A stretch of DNA of 10,427 nt from Pseudomonadota bacterium (GCA_023428245.1 JAEYYX010000092.1:1-10427); one strand, 5' to 3'. Counted from the first letter of the stretch, positions 1 to 6,516 are shown. Notes: generated by a model not told the origin, from the letters alone. Numbers and translations are program-made.

Positions 1-6
1 CCTCCA

Positions 7-21
7 AGGCGGGGGCCGCCT
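7..21 (-). terminator. Short GC hairpin after the sulfatase gene (weak terminator candidate)
   Basis: AGGCGG and CCGCCT form a perfect 6-bp stem around a 3-nt loop, 17 nt past the sulfatase stop on the minus strand. Only two T residues follow on that strand, so it is a weak intrinsic terminator at best and could be chance in GC-rich DNA. Confidence 0.25.
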
Positions 22-37
22 GCAAACTCCCGCGGAC

Positions 38-2107
38 TTATGGGAAATAGGCGGGTGATTGCGCCCGGAGCACGCCGATCTCCGCCTCCAAGGCCGCAAG
101 GACCGCCGCGTGCTCAGGACTCGCGACCAAGTTCGTCGTCTCGAGCGGATCAACGGCGAGATCGTAGAGCTCGCGTTGCTGCAAGTTCGAGATCAGCTTG
201 AAGCGCTTATCCTTCACTGCGTAGCGGCGCTGCGAGGTCCCACTCGACACCTCGGTGAAGGAGTGCGTTCGGCCGTTCGCCTGGGTCTCGTCCGACAAAA
301 GCGGCTTGATGCTGTAGCTGTTGTTCACCTGGCTCACGGGAACTCCTGCCAGATCCAACACCGTGGCGTAGATATCCGTGGTCACGAACAGATCATCCTC
401 GCGTCCGCGCCTCGTGACGCCTGCGCCCGCAACAATGAGCGGAGCTCGCACACCACCTTCGTAGACGCTGCCCTTGGCGCCGCGAAGACCGGTCCCCGTG
501 TCCTTGATGGGCGGCGGGGTGCCATTGTCACCGAGCACGATCACGACCGTGTTCTCGAGATCGACCTCAGCCAAAAGGCGCCCGATCTCGGTGTCGAGAG
601 CCTGAATATTGGCCTGATACACCGGGAGGTTCGTAGCGTAGCTGCCGGGCTCCGGGTTCCCGACCGAGCTGAGATCCACCGAGTGCAGCTCGCGGGGCGG
701 AACCTGGTAGGGGCTATTCCCCCCGTTCGCGGCGTGGGGGGCGTTGTACGCTTGGTAGAGGAACCAGGGCTGCTCGGGCTTCGAAGCCTCGTGTTCGTGG
801 ATGAAATCGATCGCGTAGTCCGTGAGCACCGTCGTCGCGTAGGTCGTCGTCGGGAGCGACGGCCCGTTGATATCGAAGGACGTCCAGTTGAAGTAATCGG
901 TCAAGCCACCGCCGAGAATGCCGCGGAAGCGCTTGATGCCGAGATCTCTGACGTGCTGGAGAATGCCGTTTGCGCCCGGGAAATTTCCGCCGGGACGAGG
1001 ATCGATGCTCCCGCCGCCGAGATGGTACTTGCCGAAGAACGCGTGCTCGTAGGTCGGACTGTCTTCGTTCAGCCGATCGAAGAGCGTGACCGTCGAGGTA
1101 GGCAAGACATTCCCCACGTTGGTCACGCCGGTCCGGTGACCGTACAGACCGCTCACAACGGTACCGCGAGTCGGGGAGCAAACTGGGCTCGCCCAGACGT
1201 CGTCGAACACGAGACCATCTTGAGCCAGGGCTTCGATGTTCGGGACCGGGACCGCGCCGCTCTCGCCAACGATCTCGGGGTAGAGGCTCGTTGCGTCGGC
1301 GCCCCAGTCATCGATGAACAGGAACAGGATGTTCGGCCGCTCAGGTCTCGGAGTCGGAGCGCTCCCACCGTCGCCCTCCCTGGGCACAAAGGACACAATG
1401 GTCGTCACGCTCGACGTCGAGTCGCCGTCCGAGACAGTGAGCTTCACGGTCGCGGCTCCCGGCGAGTCGCTCTTGAGCTTTGCTGTCGGCGAGAGCGGAT
1501 CGTCGATCACACCTTCCGTCGTCGACCAATAATAGGTCAGCGCCGAAGGACCTTCATCCGGATCACGCACAGTCGTCTTCAAGGTCACCTGGCTGCCGAC
1601 GTAGACCTTCTGCGGCGTGACGGTGAGCTCGTCGACGACCGGGGCCAGGTTGAGGGTACCAGTGACGCTCACGCTGCCATTGTCGCTCTCCGAGCTGCCT
1701 CGGAGTCGAATCGTCACTGCGGTTGTCCTGCGCGCGGTCACGTTGAAGTTCGCCGAGCCGGTGAACTCCGTATTGCCTTCCGCAGAGGTCGCGATAAGCG
1801 CGATGCTGTAGCCATTTCCAGCCGGAATCCCGCCAATCGTTCCGCTGATGACGGGAGCGCCGCTCGTATCGATGGTCCCCTGCTTGCTGAAGCCGTTGCC
1901 AGAAATCTCATAGCGGACAGCGTCCAGCGTCACTCCCGGCGCTATCTTCAGTTCAAGCCCGAGAGAACCAACCTCCTCGAGCTCCTCTTCCGAGACAGGA
2001 TCTCCAACGCAACCCGCAAGGCTCGCGCTCGCCAGGATCGCCGCCGCGCACACGAGTGAGAGCCCGCCAACGCGAACCCCAATTGCTCTCATTTCCTTCT
2101 TTTTCAT
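38..2107 (-). CDS. Lipoprotein sulfatase (arylsulfatase type) with N-terminal Ig/PKD-like domain
   Basis: Predicted 689-residue outer-surface or periplasmic lipoprotein that hydrolyses sulfate esters, substrate unknown. After the ATG, a KKK/R n-region and a hydrophobic stretch lead to lipobox LAGC with Cys33. Residues about 45-136 form a beta-rich domain of a kind common in myxobacterial lipoproteins, and about 154-243 a PKD/Ig-like domain (TVRDPDEGPSALTYYW, TVSDGD). A Pro-rich linker leads to the sulfatase domain from PNILFLFIDD (metal-binding Asp266 and Asp267). The formylglycine signature is CSPTRG with Cys310. Also visible are GKYHLG (Lys360, His362), NAPH (His458), GDNG (Asp527, Asn528) and GAKGSVYEGG (Lys546), so the active site looks complete. 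Activity would need a formylglycine-generating enzyme or anaerobic maturase encoded elsewhere. An in-frame GTG lies 81 nt upstream (2188), but the ATG has the Shine-Dalgarno and directly precedes the signal peptide. The substrate cannot be told from sequence. Confidence 0.93.
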   Translation of the reverse strand: MKKKEMRAIGVRVGGLSLVCAAAILASASLAGCVGDPVSEEELEEVGSLGLELKIAPGVTLDAVRYEISGNGFSKQGTIDTSGAPVISGTIGGIPAGNGYSIALIATSAEGNTEFTGSANFNVTARRTTAVTIRLRGSSESDNGSVSVTGTLNLAPVVDELTVTPQKVYVGSQVTLKTTVRDPDEGPSALTYYWSTTEGVIDDPLSPTAKLKSDSPGAATVKLTVSDGDSTSSVTTIVSFVPREGDGGSAPTPRPERPNILFLFIDDWGADATSLYPEIVGESGAVPVPNIEALAQDGLVFDDVWASPVCSPTRGTVVSGLYGHRTGVTNVGNVLPTSTVTLFDRLNEDSPTYEHAFFGKYHLGGGSIDPRPGGNFPGANGILQHVRDLGIKRFRGILGGGLTDYFNWTSFDINGPSLPTTTYATTVLTDYAIDFIHEHEASKPEQPWFLYQAYNAPHAANGGNSPYQVPPRELHSVDLSSVGNPEPGSYATNLPVYQANIQALDTEIGRLLAEVDLENTVVIVLGDNGTPPPIKDTGTGLRGAKGSVYEGGVRAPLIVAGAGVTRRGREDDLFVTTDIYATVLDLAGVPVSQVNNSYSIKPLLSDETQANGRTHSFTEVSSGTSQRRYAVKDKRFKLISNLQQRELYDLAVDPLETTNLVASPEHAAVLAALEAEIGVLRAQSPAYFP

Positions 2108-2111
2108 CGAA

Positions 2112-2119
2112 CTCACCTT
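2112..2119 (-). promoter_or_regulatory. Ribosome binding site of the sulfatase gene
   Basis: AAGGTGAG on the minus strand ends 4 nt before the ATG at 2107. It decides the start in favour of this ATG over the in-frame GTG at 2188. Confidence 0.7.
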
Positions 2120-2554
2120 TCGTTTCTTTCGTGGAGTGGCTCCGGCGAAATCCTCGGGCAGCTCCGGACCCGTCGCCTCCTGCGACACGATCCGTGTAAC
2201 GGACGCGGATCTCTTTTACAAGACAGCCGCAAACCCAGAGCGAAGGGGAAGCGCGACACCTGACGCTGACGGCGACCTGATAACGCAGCTAGACCGGGCT
2301 GGTGCTAGAAAAGCCAGCACCGGATCTCGAAATTCCCTCTGATCCCTCATTTCTCATAAAAGAGGTTCGTCTCGCTCACGAGACAAAAAAAGAACACACA
2401 GCCCCCTCGAAGCCGCTGCTTGAACCGGCTCCACGCGTCGCAGCTCATGTGTGCTCCGAGCAATCCAGGTGAACACCACGGGCCGCTCAGACAAGACCCC
2501 TTGACTGACCGTGAATCGCGACGGGCGATCGCCCGAAGACGCTTCGGCCGGCCT
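2120..2554. other. Intergenic region upstream of the sulfatase gene
   Basis: No convincing gene is seen here. It must hold the 3' end of the glycosyltransferase transcript and probably the sulfatase promoter, but no -35/-10 pair stands out. Dyads that could be operators or RNA hairpins are GATCCG-N11-CGGATC (2189-2211, with an inner TCCGT-GTA-ACGGA), GGTGCT-N9-AGCACC (2301-2321) and GTCTCG-CTCA-CGAGAC (2369-2384). An A7 run follows the last one, but on the wrong side of the stem for a terminator on either strand. Confidence 0.4.
2522..2547 (-). repeat. Overlapping palindrome and hairpin just after the glycosyltransferase gene
   Basis: A perfect 14-bp palindrome (CGGGCGATCGCCCG, 2522-2535) overlaps a perfect 6-bp stem CCGAAG-ACG-CTTCGG (2533-2547). 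The hairpin starts about 7 nt past the glycosyltransferase stop on the minus strand. No U tract follows, so this may be an mRNA 3'-end structure or a protein-binding site rather than a proven intrinsic terminator. Confidence 0.4.
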
Positions 2555-3802
2555 TCAGGGGGAGATGCGAACTCTTCTCAGATGCGCTCCGGGCTCCAAG
2601 CGGAGCAGTCGGCTCCCGGAACCAACCAGCATGCGGTTGCCTCGCCAGTGCACGGTGCGTTTGACGAGAGCCGTGCACCAGACCGCGACGAACAGACCCT
2701 CCTTGAGGGGCAGGAGGGCGGCGGTCCACGGTGACAAGCGACCCGCGACGCGTCTTGCAACGAAGAGCTCTGCCGTCCACTTGAAGCCCAGGATCCCGAG
2801 CGCCGCGCAGCGCCAAGGTCCCTGCGCCAGCGCAGCTCCGACCACGAGGAAAGGGAGCGGCTGTGCGAGCAGCGACACAAAGAACGCGAGCGGGTGGATG
2901 GTGCGCTGCATCTGACCCCAGCGCACATGACGATTGAAGAAGTCCTTGATGCCACGGCCGCTGGTGATGACCTGGAGCGGGTCGGCACACAGAGCCACGG
3001 TGTGCCCTGCTTGGCGCAAACGGCGGCCCAAGATGTAATCTTCGGCGAGGATGTCGCTCACCTTCGGGAAGCCCCCCACCTCGCTGAGCGCGTGGCGCTC
3101 GAGGAGCATCGACTTCCCGATGACGACGGGGTCGCCGTACCGATCCGTGAAACTCACCGAGGCTGCAATCCAGCCGGAGAGCTGCATGTCCTCGAGGCGT
3201 GCCCCCAGCGATTGACCAGAGGAGCCCCCGAGGAGCGAGTGCACCAACGCGGCACCCGTCTGCCGCTGCTTCCAGGCCAGCGCGCGGAGGTAATGAGGGC
3301 CGGGCCGGACGTTCGAGTCCGATACCAGGACCAAGTCGAAGCTCGCCAGCTGCTCAAGAACCTGGAGCAGACGCACCTTGGGATTGAGGCCAGCGGCCGC
3401 TCGACCTCCCAGGATACGTACAGGGCGCTCGGGGAACTCGGCGCTCACGCGCCTGGCGACTTCGAGCGCTGGGTCGGAGTTGTCCTCAGCGGCGAACAGA
3501 ACCTCGAAGATGGGGTAGTCCTGCTCGAACAGGGCTCGCAGGTTCTCCTCGAGACCTTGTTCAACTCCCTTGAGCGGCTTGAGGATGCTGATGGGTGACC
3601 ACGAAGCGTCGCTCGCCGAGCGCGCCTCTGCGCTGGCTTTCACGTCAGTGGGGCTGTGTGCTGGGAGACCATGCGCGGTGCGACGCCGCGCGCTGTCGTT
3701 CTGCGCGAGATTCCGGAGTGTAGAGACGTAGGCGAAAAGAAGAGCCAGGACGGCGCCCAGGCCGATCGTGATCAGGACGATGGAGAGAGGCGAGGAGTTC
3801 AT
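2555..3802 (-). CDS. GT21-family glycosyltransferase (ceramide glucosyltransferase / HpnI-like)
   Basis: Predicted inner-membrane enzyme of 415 residues that moves a sugar from a nucleotide sugar onto a lipid. Residues about 6-26 are a membrane anchor. The GT-A domain begins at PISILKPLKG. It shows the family signature D1 (AAEDNSDP, near residues 107-110), D2 (SDSN, Asp162), D3 (AEDY, Asp255) and (Q/R)xxRW as RHVRW at 291-295. Hydrophobic segments near 304-326, 330-346 and 360-381 close the protein, as in ceramide glucosyltransferases and the hopanoid-linked HpnI. The family call is firm; ceramide versus another lipid acceptor is not settled, and no hopanoid genes lie nearby. It follows the phosphoesterase with 26 nt between the phosphoesterase stop and this ATG. 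Neither the ATG nor an in-frame TTG at 3832, which overlaps the phosphoesterase stop as TTGA, has a good Shine-Dalgarno. The ATG is preferred because the anchor follows it directly; translation is probably coupled. Confidence 0.88.
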   Translation of the reverse strand: MNSSPLSIVLITIGLGAVLALLFAYVSTLRNLAQNDSARRRTAHGLPAHSPTDVKASAEARSASDASWSPISILKPLKGVEQGLEENLRALFEQDYPIFEVLFAAEDNSDPALEVARRVSAEFPERPVRILGGRAAAGLNPKVRLLQVLEQLASFDLVLVSDSNVRPGPHYLRALAWKQRQTGAALVHSLLGGSSGQSLGARLEDMQLSGWIAASVSFTDRYGDPVVIGKSMLLERHALSEVGGFPKVSDILAEDYILGRRLRQAGHTVALCADPLQVITSGRGIKDFFNRHVRWGQMQRTIHPLAFFVSLLAQPLPFLVVGAALAQGPWRCAALGILGFKWTAELFVARRVAGRLSPWTAALLPLKEGLFVAVWCTALVKRTVHWRGNRMLVGSGSRLLRLEPGAHLRRVRISP

Positions 3803-3828
3803 GGTCAAGGAGGATGCGTCCGCGCAGG

Positions 3829-4527
3829 TCAATATCCGTGATGTATCTCGTAGCGGTGCCGCCTAGTGTCCAAGGCCAAAAAGCTGATCGCCCCGTTGGA
3901 GCATGTTCCGCTGTTCAGAAACAGGCGCCCCTCGAGTTCTGATTTCGCTGCAACGTGTGTGTGACCGGTGATCACGATGTCCACGTCGCGGGCCATGGTC
4001 TGAGATTGCGCCCAACGTCGCACGTGACAATCCTCCGGCCGTTCGCTGCGCGCGCGCTCGAGCCCTGCGAAGTACTCGTACAGATGCCCCAGGCCCAGCC
4101 GCCGGAGCCAAGCTCCGAGCCAGACACCGAACTCGGAGAGAGGCCTTCCGTGGGTGCACAAGCGATCCCCTTGATGACCGTGGCATAACAGGACGCGCAC
4201 GCCGTCCGCGTCGAGCATCAGCTCCTCGGGCGCCCGCATCGCCTTGCCTGCCACCAGATCGTGGTTGCCGTGGACGTAGGAGTACGACGGGCGCTGGAAG
4301 CGCTTGAAGATCTCCTCATGATGCTTCTGCGCAGCTTGGAGCTCGGCGGCCTGTCCGAGGGGAGACTTGGCTGTGAGCGTTTCCCAAATGTCGCCGAGCA
4401 GCACGATCTTCTCGAAGTTCGACTCCAGAAACCCCAAGAACTTCAAGAACTCCGAATCTTCGTGCTCGAAGGCATCGGTCGGCCCACCTTGGCCCAGATG
4501 CAAATCGGAGATCACCGCGATGTGCAT
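3829..4527 (-). CDS. Calcineurin-like metallophosphoesterase (LpxH-like)
   Basis: Predicted 232-residue soluble enzyme with a two-metal calcineurin-like phosphoesterase fold. All core motifs are present in order: DLHLG (Asp8, His10), GDIWE (Asp46), GNHD (Asn88, His89, Asp90), CHGHQGD (His116) and GHTH (His189, His191). Length and motif spacing resemble UDP-2,3-diacylglucosamine pyrophosphatase (LpxH) and its many relatives, but lipid A specificity is not shown by the sequence. The start is set by GGAGG, 5 nt before this ATG; the in-frame GTG at 4557 would lie inside the upstream terminator hairpin. It is the first gene of a two-gene unit with the GT21 glycosyltransferase, which hints at a role in envelope lipid or glycolipid metabolism. 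The leader contains an intrinsic terminator and may be attenuated. Confidence 0.9.
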   Translation of the reverse strand: MHIAVISDLHLGQGGPTDAFEHEDSEFLKFLGFLESNFEKIVLLGDIWETLTAKSPLGQAAELQAAQKHHEEIFKRFQRPSYSYVHGNHDLVAGKAMRAPEELMLDADGVRVLLCHGHQGDRLCTHGRPLSEFGVWLGAWLRRLGLGHLYEYFAGLERARSERPEDCHVRRWAQSQTMARDVDIVITGHTHVAAKSELEGRLFLNSGTCSNGAISFLALDTRRHRYEIHHGY

Positions 4528-4532
4528 GGGAG

Positions 4533-4537
4533 CCTCC
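4533..4537 (-). promoter_or_regulatory. Ribosome binding site of the metallophosphoesterase gene
   Basis: GGAGG on the minus strand, 5 nt before the ATG at 4527 and immediately downstream of the terminator U8 tract. Confidence 0.8.
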
Positions 4538-4566
4538 AAAAAAAACGGCGGGAACACCGCCCGCCG
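4538..4566 (-). terminator. Intrinsic terminator/attenuator in the metallophosphoesterase leader
   Basis: Read on the minus strand, a perfect 7-bp all-GC stem (CGGCGGG / CCCGCCG, arms 4560-4566 and 4546-4552) with a 7-nt loop is followed at once by eight U residues (4545-4538). This is the strongest terminator in the window. The U tract touches the GGAGG of the next gene, leaving no room for a promoter between them. Transcripts that carry the ribosome binding site must therefore have read through this element, unless initiation occurs inside it. Confidence 0.8.
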
Positions 4567-4589
4567 CTCGAAGAAACCCTCGTCCGAGA

Positions 4590-4678
4590 ACCCGGCGCCC
4601 GGGTGCCGTCCGGCAAATCACCCGTTGCGAAGCGACGGTGCGCGCGCGGCACGCACCGAGAATGGTTCGCCGTCGCTT
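4590..4678 (-). ncRNA. Structured 5' leader upstream of the attenuator
   Basis: Two further strong inverted repeats lie in the presumed leader: ACCCGG-CGC-CCGGGT (4590-4604) and a 9-bp pair AAGCGACGG/CCGTCGCTT (4630-4638 and 4670-4678) that encloses a smaller GTGCG/CGCAC stem. I do not recognise a known riboswitch class, and no leader peptide is convincing. A role in controlling the downstream terminator is inference. Confidence 0.4.
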
Positions 4679-4686
4679 TCGTCTCG

Positions 4687-4692
4687 ATCATA
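4687..4692 (-). promoter_or_regulatory. Candidate -10 element for the phosphoesterase-glycosyltransferase unit
   Basis: TATGAT on the minus strand matches TATAAT in 5 of 6 positions. The best upstream partner is TTCGGG at 18-bp spacing, a poor -35. If real, transcription would start near 4680 and produce a leader of about 150 nt containing all the hairpins described here. Confidence 0.3.
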
Positions 4693-5012
4693 CGCTGAAA
4701 GGATAGACACCCCGAATGGCGCGCGTGTGGCTGAATCGTGAAACTTCGGCAACTCGCGCGGTGTTCGTCCACCGCTGCTGGCTGCGCCACGCGAGGTTCC
4801 GCGTAACGCTGGAGGAAGGGCGCAGAGGCGCTCCTCGAGCACTTCACCGCCAGACGAGCACGGCAGACGGCTTCGCTCTCGCCAACCCTCAGGGGCGAGC
4901 AGACGAGAGCTTTCGCCGTAGGACAGAGCGTGGGCGCGTAGAAGGGGAACCGTAACCTCGTCTCTCAGGGCTGGTAACAGCCGCCCATCGTTCACCCACT
5001 CATTCACCAATC
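4693..5012. other. Divergent intergenic region, no recognisable gene
   Basis: Open frames cross this stretch, for example a minus-strand frame of 130 codons ending at 4618 that begins with TTG. Their products are Arg/Ser-rich with no recognisable domain. A GCTCTCG...CGAGAGC inverted repeat enclosing CTCGCC...GGCGAG lies around 4872-4911. No tRNA or conserved RNA was recognised. Confidence 0.35.
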
Positions 5013-5042
5013 TTCACGAAGACGCCAAGCGTCTCCTCTAAA
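5013..5042 (+). promoter_or_regulatory. Possible promoter of the 8-cysteine protein genes, with a dyad between its boxes
   Basis: TTCACG (5013-5018) and TCTAAA (5037-5042) are spaced by 18 bp and each matches the sigma-70 consensus in 4 of 6 positions. The -10-like box ends 10 nt before the ATG at 5053, so a transcript would start almost on the ATG. That fits with the absence of a Shine-Dalgarno. A perfect 6-bp inverted repeat AGACGC-CAA-GCGTCT (5020-5034) sits between the boxes and could be an operator. Matches this loose occur by chance. Confidence 0.3.
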
Positions 5043-5052
5043 GTCTCCGACC

Positions 5053-5751
5053 ATGACTGAGCTAGAAAAGGGGACAGCAATCGAGGAAGCCGTCGAGTAC
5101 TCGGACCCGTCAGAGCTCCGCGAGTTCGAGGGCGACGAGGCGCCGGCCGAGAACAACGGTCAGGCGGCCCAAGAAGAAGGGGCGACGGAGGGAGCCTCGT
5201 CTCAAAAGCCTCGGTCGAAGGTCCTCTTGCTTCTCACAGCACTGGGACTTGGTGTGGCGGCTGGCGCCAGCCTGGGCTTCGCAGATCGCGCTTCCCCCGT
5301 CAGGGAGGCGAAGAAGGAGATGAGCGCAGGCATCGAGGGAAAGGACAACCAAGCAGCCGGAGCGTGCAAAGCATGGGTGGACATCATTTGCGAACGGATG
5401 GGCGAACTGGCCTACGAGTGCACAGAGGCCAGGATTGCAGCCACAACGCTGCTCTCGGACGAGTCCTGCGCACAGGCACATGAGAGCGTGCTAGCGAAGA
5501 TCGAATCCCTCCGGGGCGAACGGCTTCAGTGCCGTGAACTGACGAGCAAGTTGTGCGGCGATCTGGGCCCTGAAGGAAAGGGCTGCGAGTTTGCGAAGGC
5601 CAGAGAGCCGGCTTTCTCGCCGGGAGAGTGCCAAAACATGATGGAGGACTACGAGCAAGTCCTTGCAAGAGTCATGGATCGGCAGGAAAAAGGCACAATC
5701 CCGCGCCCTCCCAGCGCGCGCAGAGATGTATCGATCTCGAAGGTCAATTGA
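5053..5751 (+). CDS. Membrane-anchored 8-cysteine protein, paralogue 1
   Basis: A 232-residue protein without a recognised family name. Residues 1-55 are acidic and low in complexity. Residues about 57-76 (VLLLLTALGLGVAAGASLGF) form one membrane segment preceded by basic residues, suggesting an N-in anchor with the rest outside. The C-terminal domain holds all eight cysteines (105, 113, 123, 139, 160, 168, 178, 193), so up to four disulfides are possible. It falls into two similar halves, each C-x7-C-x9-C-x14/15-C followed by a helix containing VLA(K/R). The domain is roughly 60% identical by eye to that of the next gene, with nearly the same cysteine spacing, so the two arose by duplication. 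The start is the first ATG before the acidic region; it lacks a clear Shine-Dalgarno, and leaderless translation is possible. Function unknown; similar proteins of myxobacteria carry no assigned role that I know of. Confidence 0.75.
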   Translation: MTELEKGTAIEEAVEYSDPSELREFEGDEAPAENNGQAAQEEGATEGASSQKPRSKVLLLLTALGLGVAAGASLGFADRASPVREAKKEMSAGIEGKDNQAAGACKAWVDIICERMGELAYECTEARIAATTLLSDESCAQAHESVLAKIESLRGERLQCRELTSKLCGDLGPEGKGCEFAKAREPAFSPGECQNMMEDYEQVLARVMDRQEKGTIPRPPSARRDVSISKVN

Positions 5752-5766
5752 GGGTCCATGACCCTC
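5750..5766 (+). repeat. Perfect hairpin overlapping the stop of paralogue 1
   Basis: GAGGGTC-CAT-GACCCTC is a perfect 7-bp stem with a 3-nt loop. It begins at the second base of the TGA stop codon and lies 23 nt upstream of the next ATG. No T tract follows directly, so it is more likely a processing, stability or coupling element than a full terminator. Confidence 0.45.
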
Positions 5767-5773
5767 CACAGGC

Positions 5774-5779
5774 GAAGGA
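5774..5779 (+). promoter_or_regulatory. Ribosome binding site of 8-cysteine paralogue 2
   Basis: GAAGGA lies 10 nt before the ATG at 5790. It supports this start over upstream in-frame starts that would overlap paralogue 1 by more than 100 nt. Confidence 0.55.
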
Positions 5780-5789
5780 CCAATTTTCC

Positions 5790-6371
5790 ATGACGAATCC
5801 TGAAAAAGAGAGCGACCACCGAAGGTCTCGCTTCCGCGCTGTACCGCAACTCGCTTTCGTGTCGTTCCTTGGTGTCCCTGTTGGGTTCGGCTTGAGTCAA
5901 GCGGGTCAGGACCTCCAAACGACTCAAGCGTTCCATGCGTCCGACGCGATGACGACAGGAAGCGCCGACGAGGGTACGGGGTCGTGCAAAGCGTGGGCGG
6001 ACACCATTTGCGAGCGGATGGGCAACGAGCAGGCGTACGAGTGCACCCATGCCAGAGCGGCGAGCAGGCTACTCACCGGCGCTGCTTGCGCGCAAGCGCA
6101 AGCAGGTCTTGCGGCGCGGCTGGATGAGCTCAAGAGCGGAAGGGTTCATTGCGATGAGCTCTTCGGGAAAGTGTGCAGCGACGTCGGTCCTGAAGGAAAG
6201 GGATGTGAGTTCGCTCTGGCGAAGGCACCAACTTTTTCGAGTGGAGAGTGTCAGGACATGAAGAGGCACTACGGCCGAGTCCTCGCGAAAGTGATGAACC
6301 GCCAAGAGGGGCGGCAGTCGGACCCGCCTCACGAGCCGAGAGACGGTTCGGCGATCTCAGGCCCCAATTGA
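5790..6371 (+). CDS. Exported 8-cysteine protein, paralogue 2
   Basis: A 193-residue protein of unknown function. A basic n-region (RRSRFR) is followed by a hydrophobic stretch at about 19-37 (PQLAFVSFLGVPVGFGLSQ) that could be a signal peptide or an anchor. The eight cysteines (66, 74, 85, 100, 121, 129, 139, 154) match paralogue 1 in order and almost in spacing, including the shared core GPEGKGCEFA. The long acidic N-terminus of paralogue 1 is missing, so the copies differ mainly on the cytoplasmic side. The gene lies 38 bp downstream of paralogue 1 on the same strand and is probably co-transcribed. The 3' ends are also alike: CAATTGAGGG occurs at both stops, which suggests that the duplicated unit included the stop region. 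The frame is open further upstream, but the export signal and Shine-Dalgarno support this ATG. Confidence 0.75.
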   Translation: MTNPEKESDHRRSRFRAVPQLAFVSFLGVPVGFGLSQAGQDLQTTQAFHASDAMTTGSADEGTGSCKAWADTICERMGNEQAYECTHARAASRLLTGAACAQAQAGLAARLDELKSGRVHCDELFGKVCSDVGPEGKGCEFALAKAPTFSSGECQDMKRHYGRVLAKVMNRQEGRQSDPPHEPRDGSAISGPN

Positions 6372-6516
6372 GGGACCTCTTCTGTTGCTCGGCGGCCCAC
6401 CGATCCGTCTGAGCGGCAAAGGGCTAGCGAACTTGGTTCATGGACGAGTGCAAGATCGTGAGCTCCAGCAGGGGCGGGCCACGCCCTCGCCGCGAGCGGG
6501 TCCGCAACGCCCGAGT

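Noticed and set aside
59..2059. Long plus-strand open frame (666 codons) opposite the sulfatase gene
   Set aside because: The sulfatase on the other strand has complete motifs and a signal peptide. The antisense product is Arg-rich with no domain, as expected for a GC-rich shadow frame.
2369..2391. Stem GTCTCG/CGAGAC followed by A7 as a terminator
   Set aside because: The A run follows the stem on the plus strand, so on neither strand does a U tract come after the hairpin.
2894..3598. Plus-strand open frame of 234 codons within the glycosyltransferase gene
   Set aside because: It lies fully antisense to a gene with all GT21 motifs and has no family resemblance.
4618..5010. Minus-strand open frame of 130 codons upstream of the attenuator, which could have explained the terminator
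   Set aside because: It begins with TTG, lacks a ribosome binding site, codes an Arg/Ser-rich product without a domain and does not show strong GC bias at third positions. If it were real, the terminator could belong to it and the attenuation idea would weaken.
6372..6516. Short GC dyads between the convergent genes as terminators
   Set aside because: The stems are 4-5 bp and lack T tracts on either strand, so nothing rises above chance.
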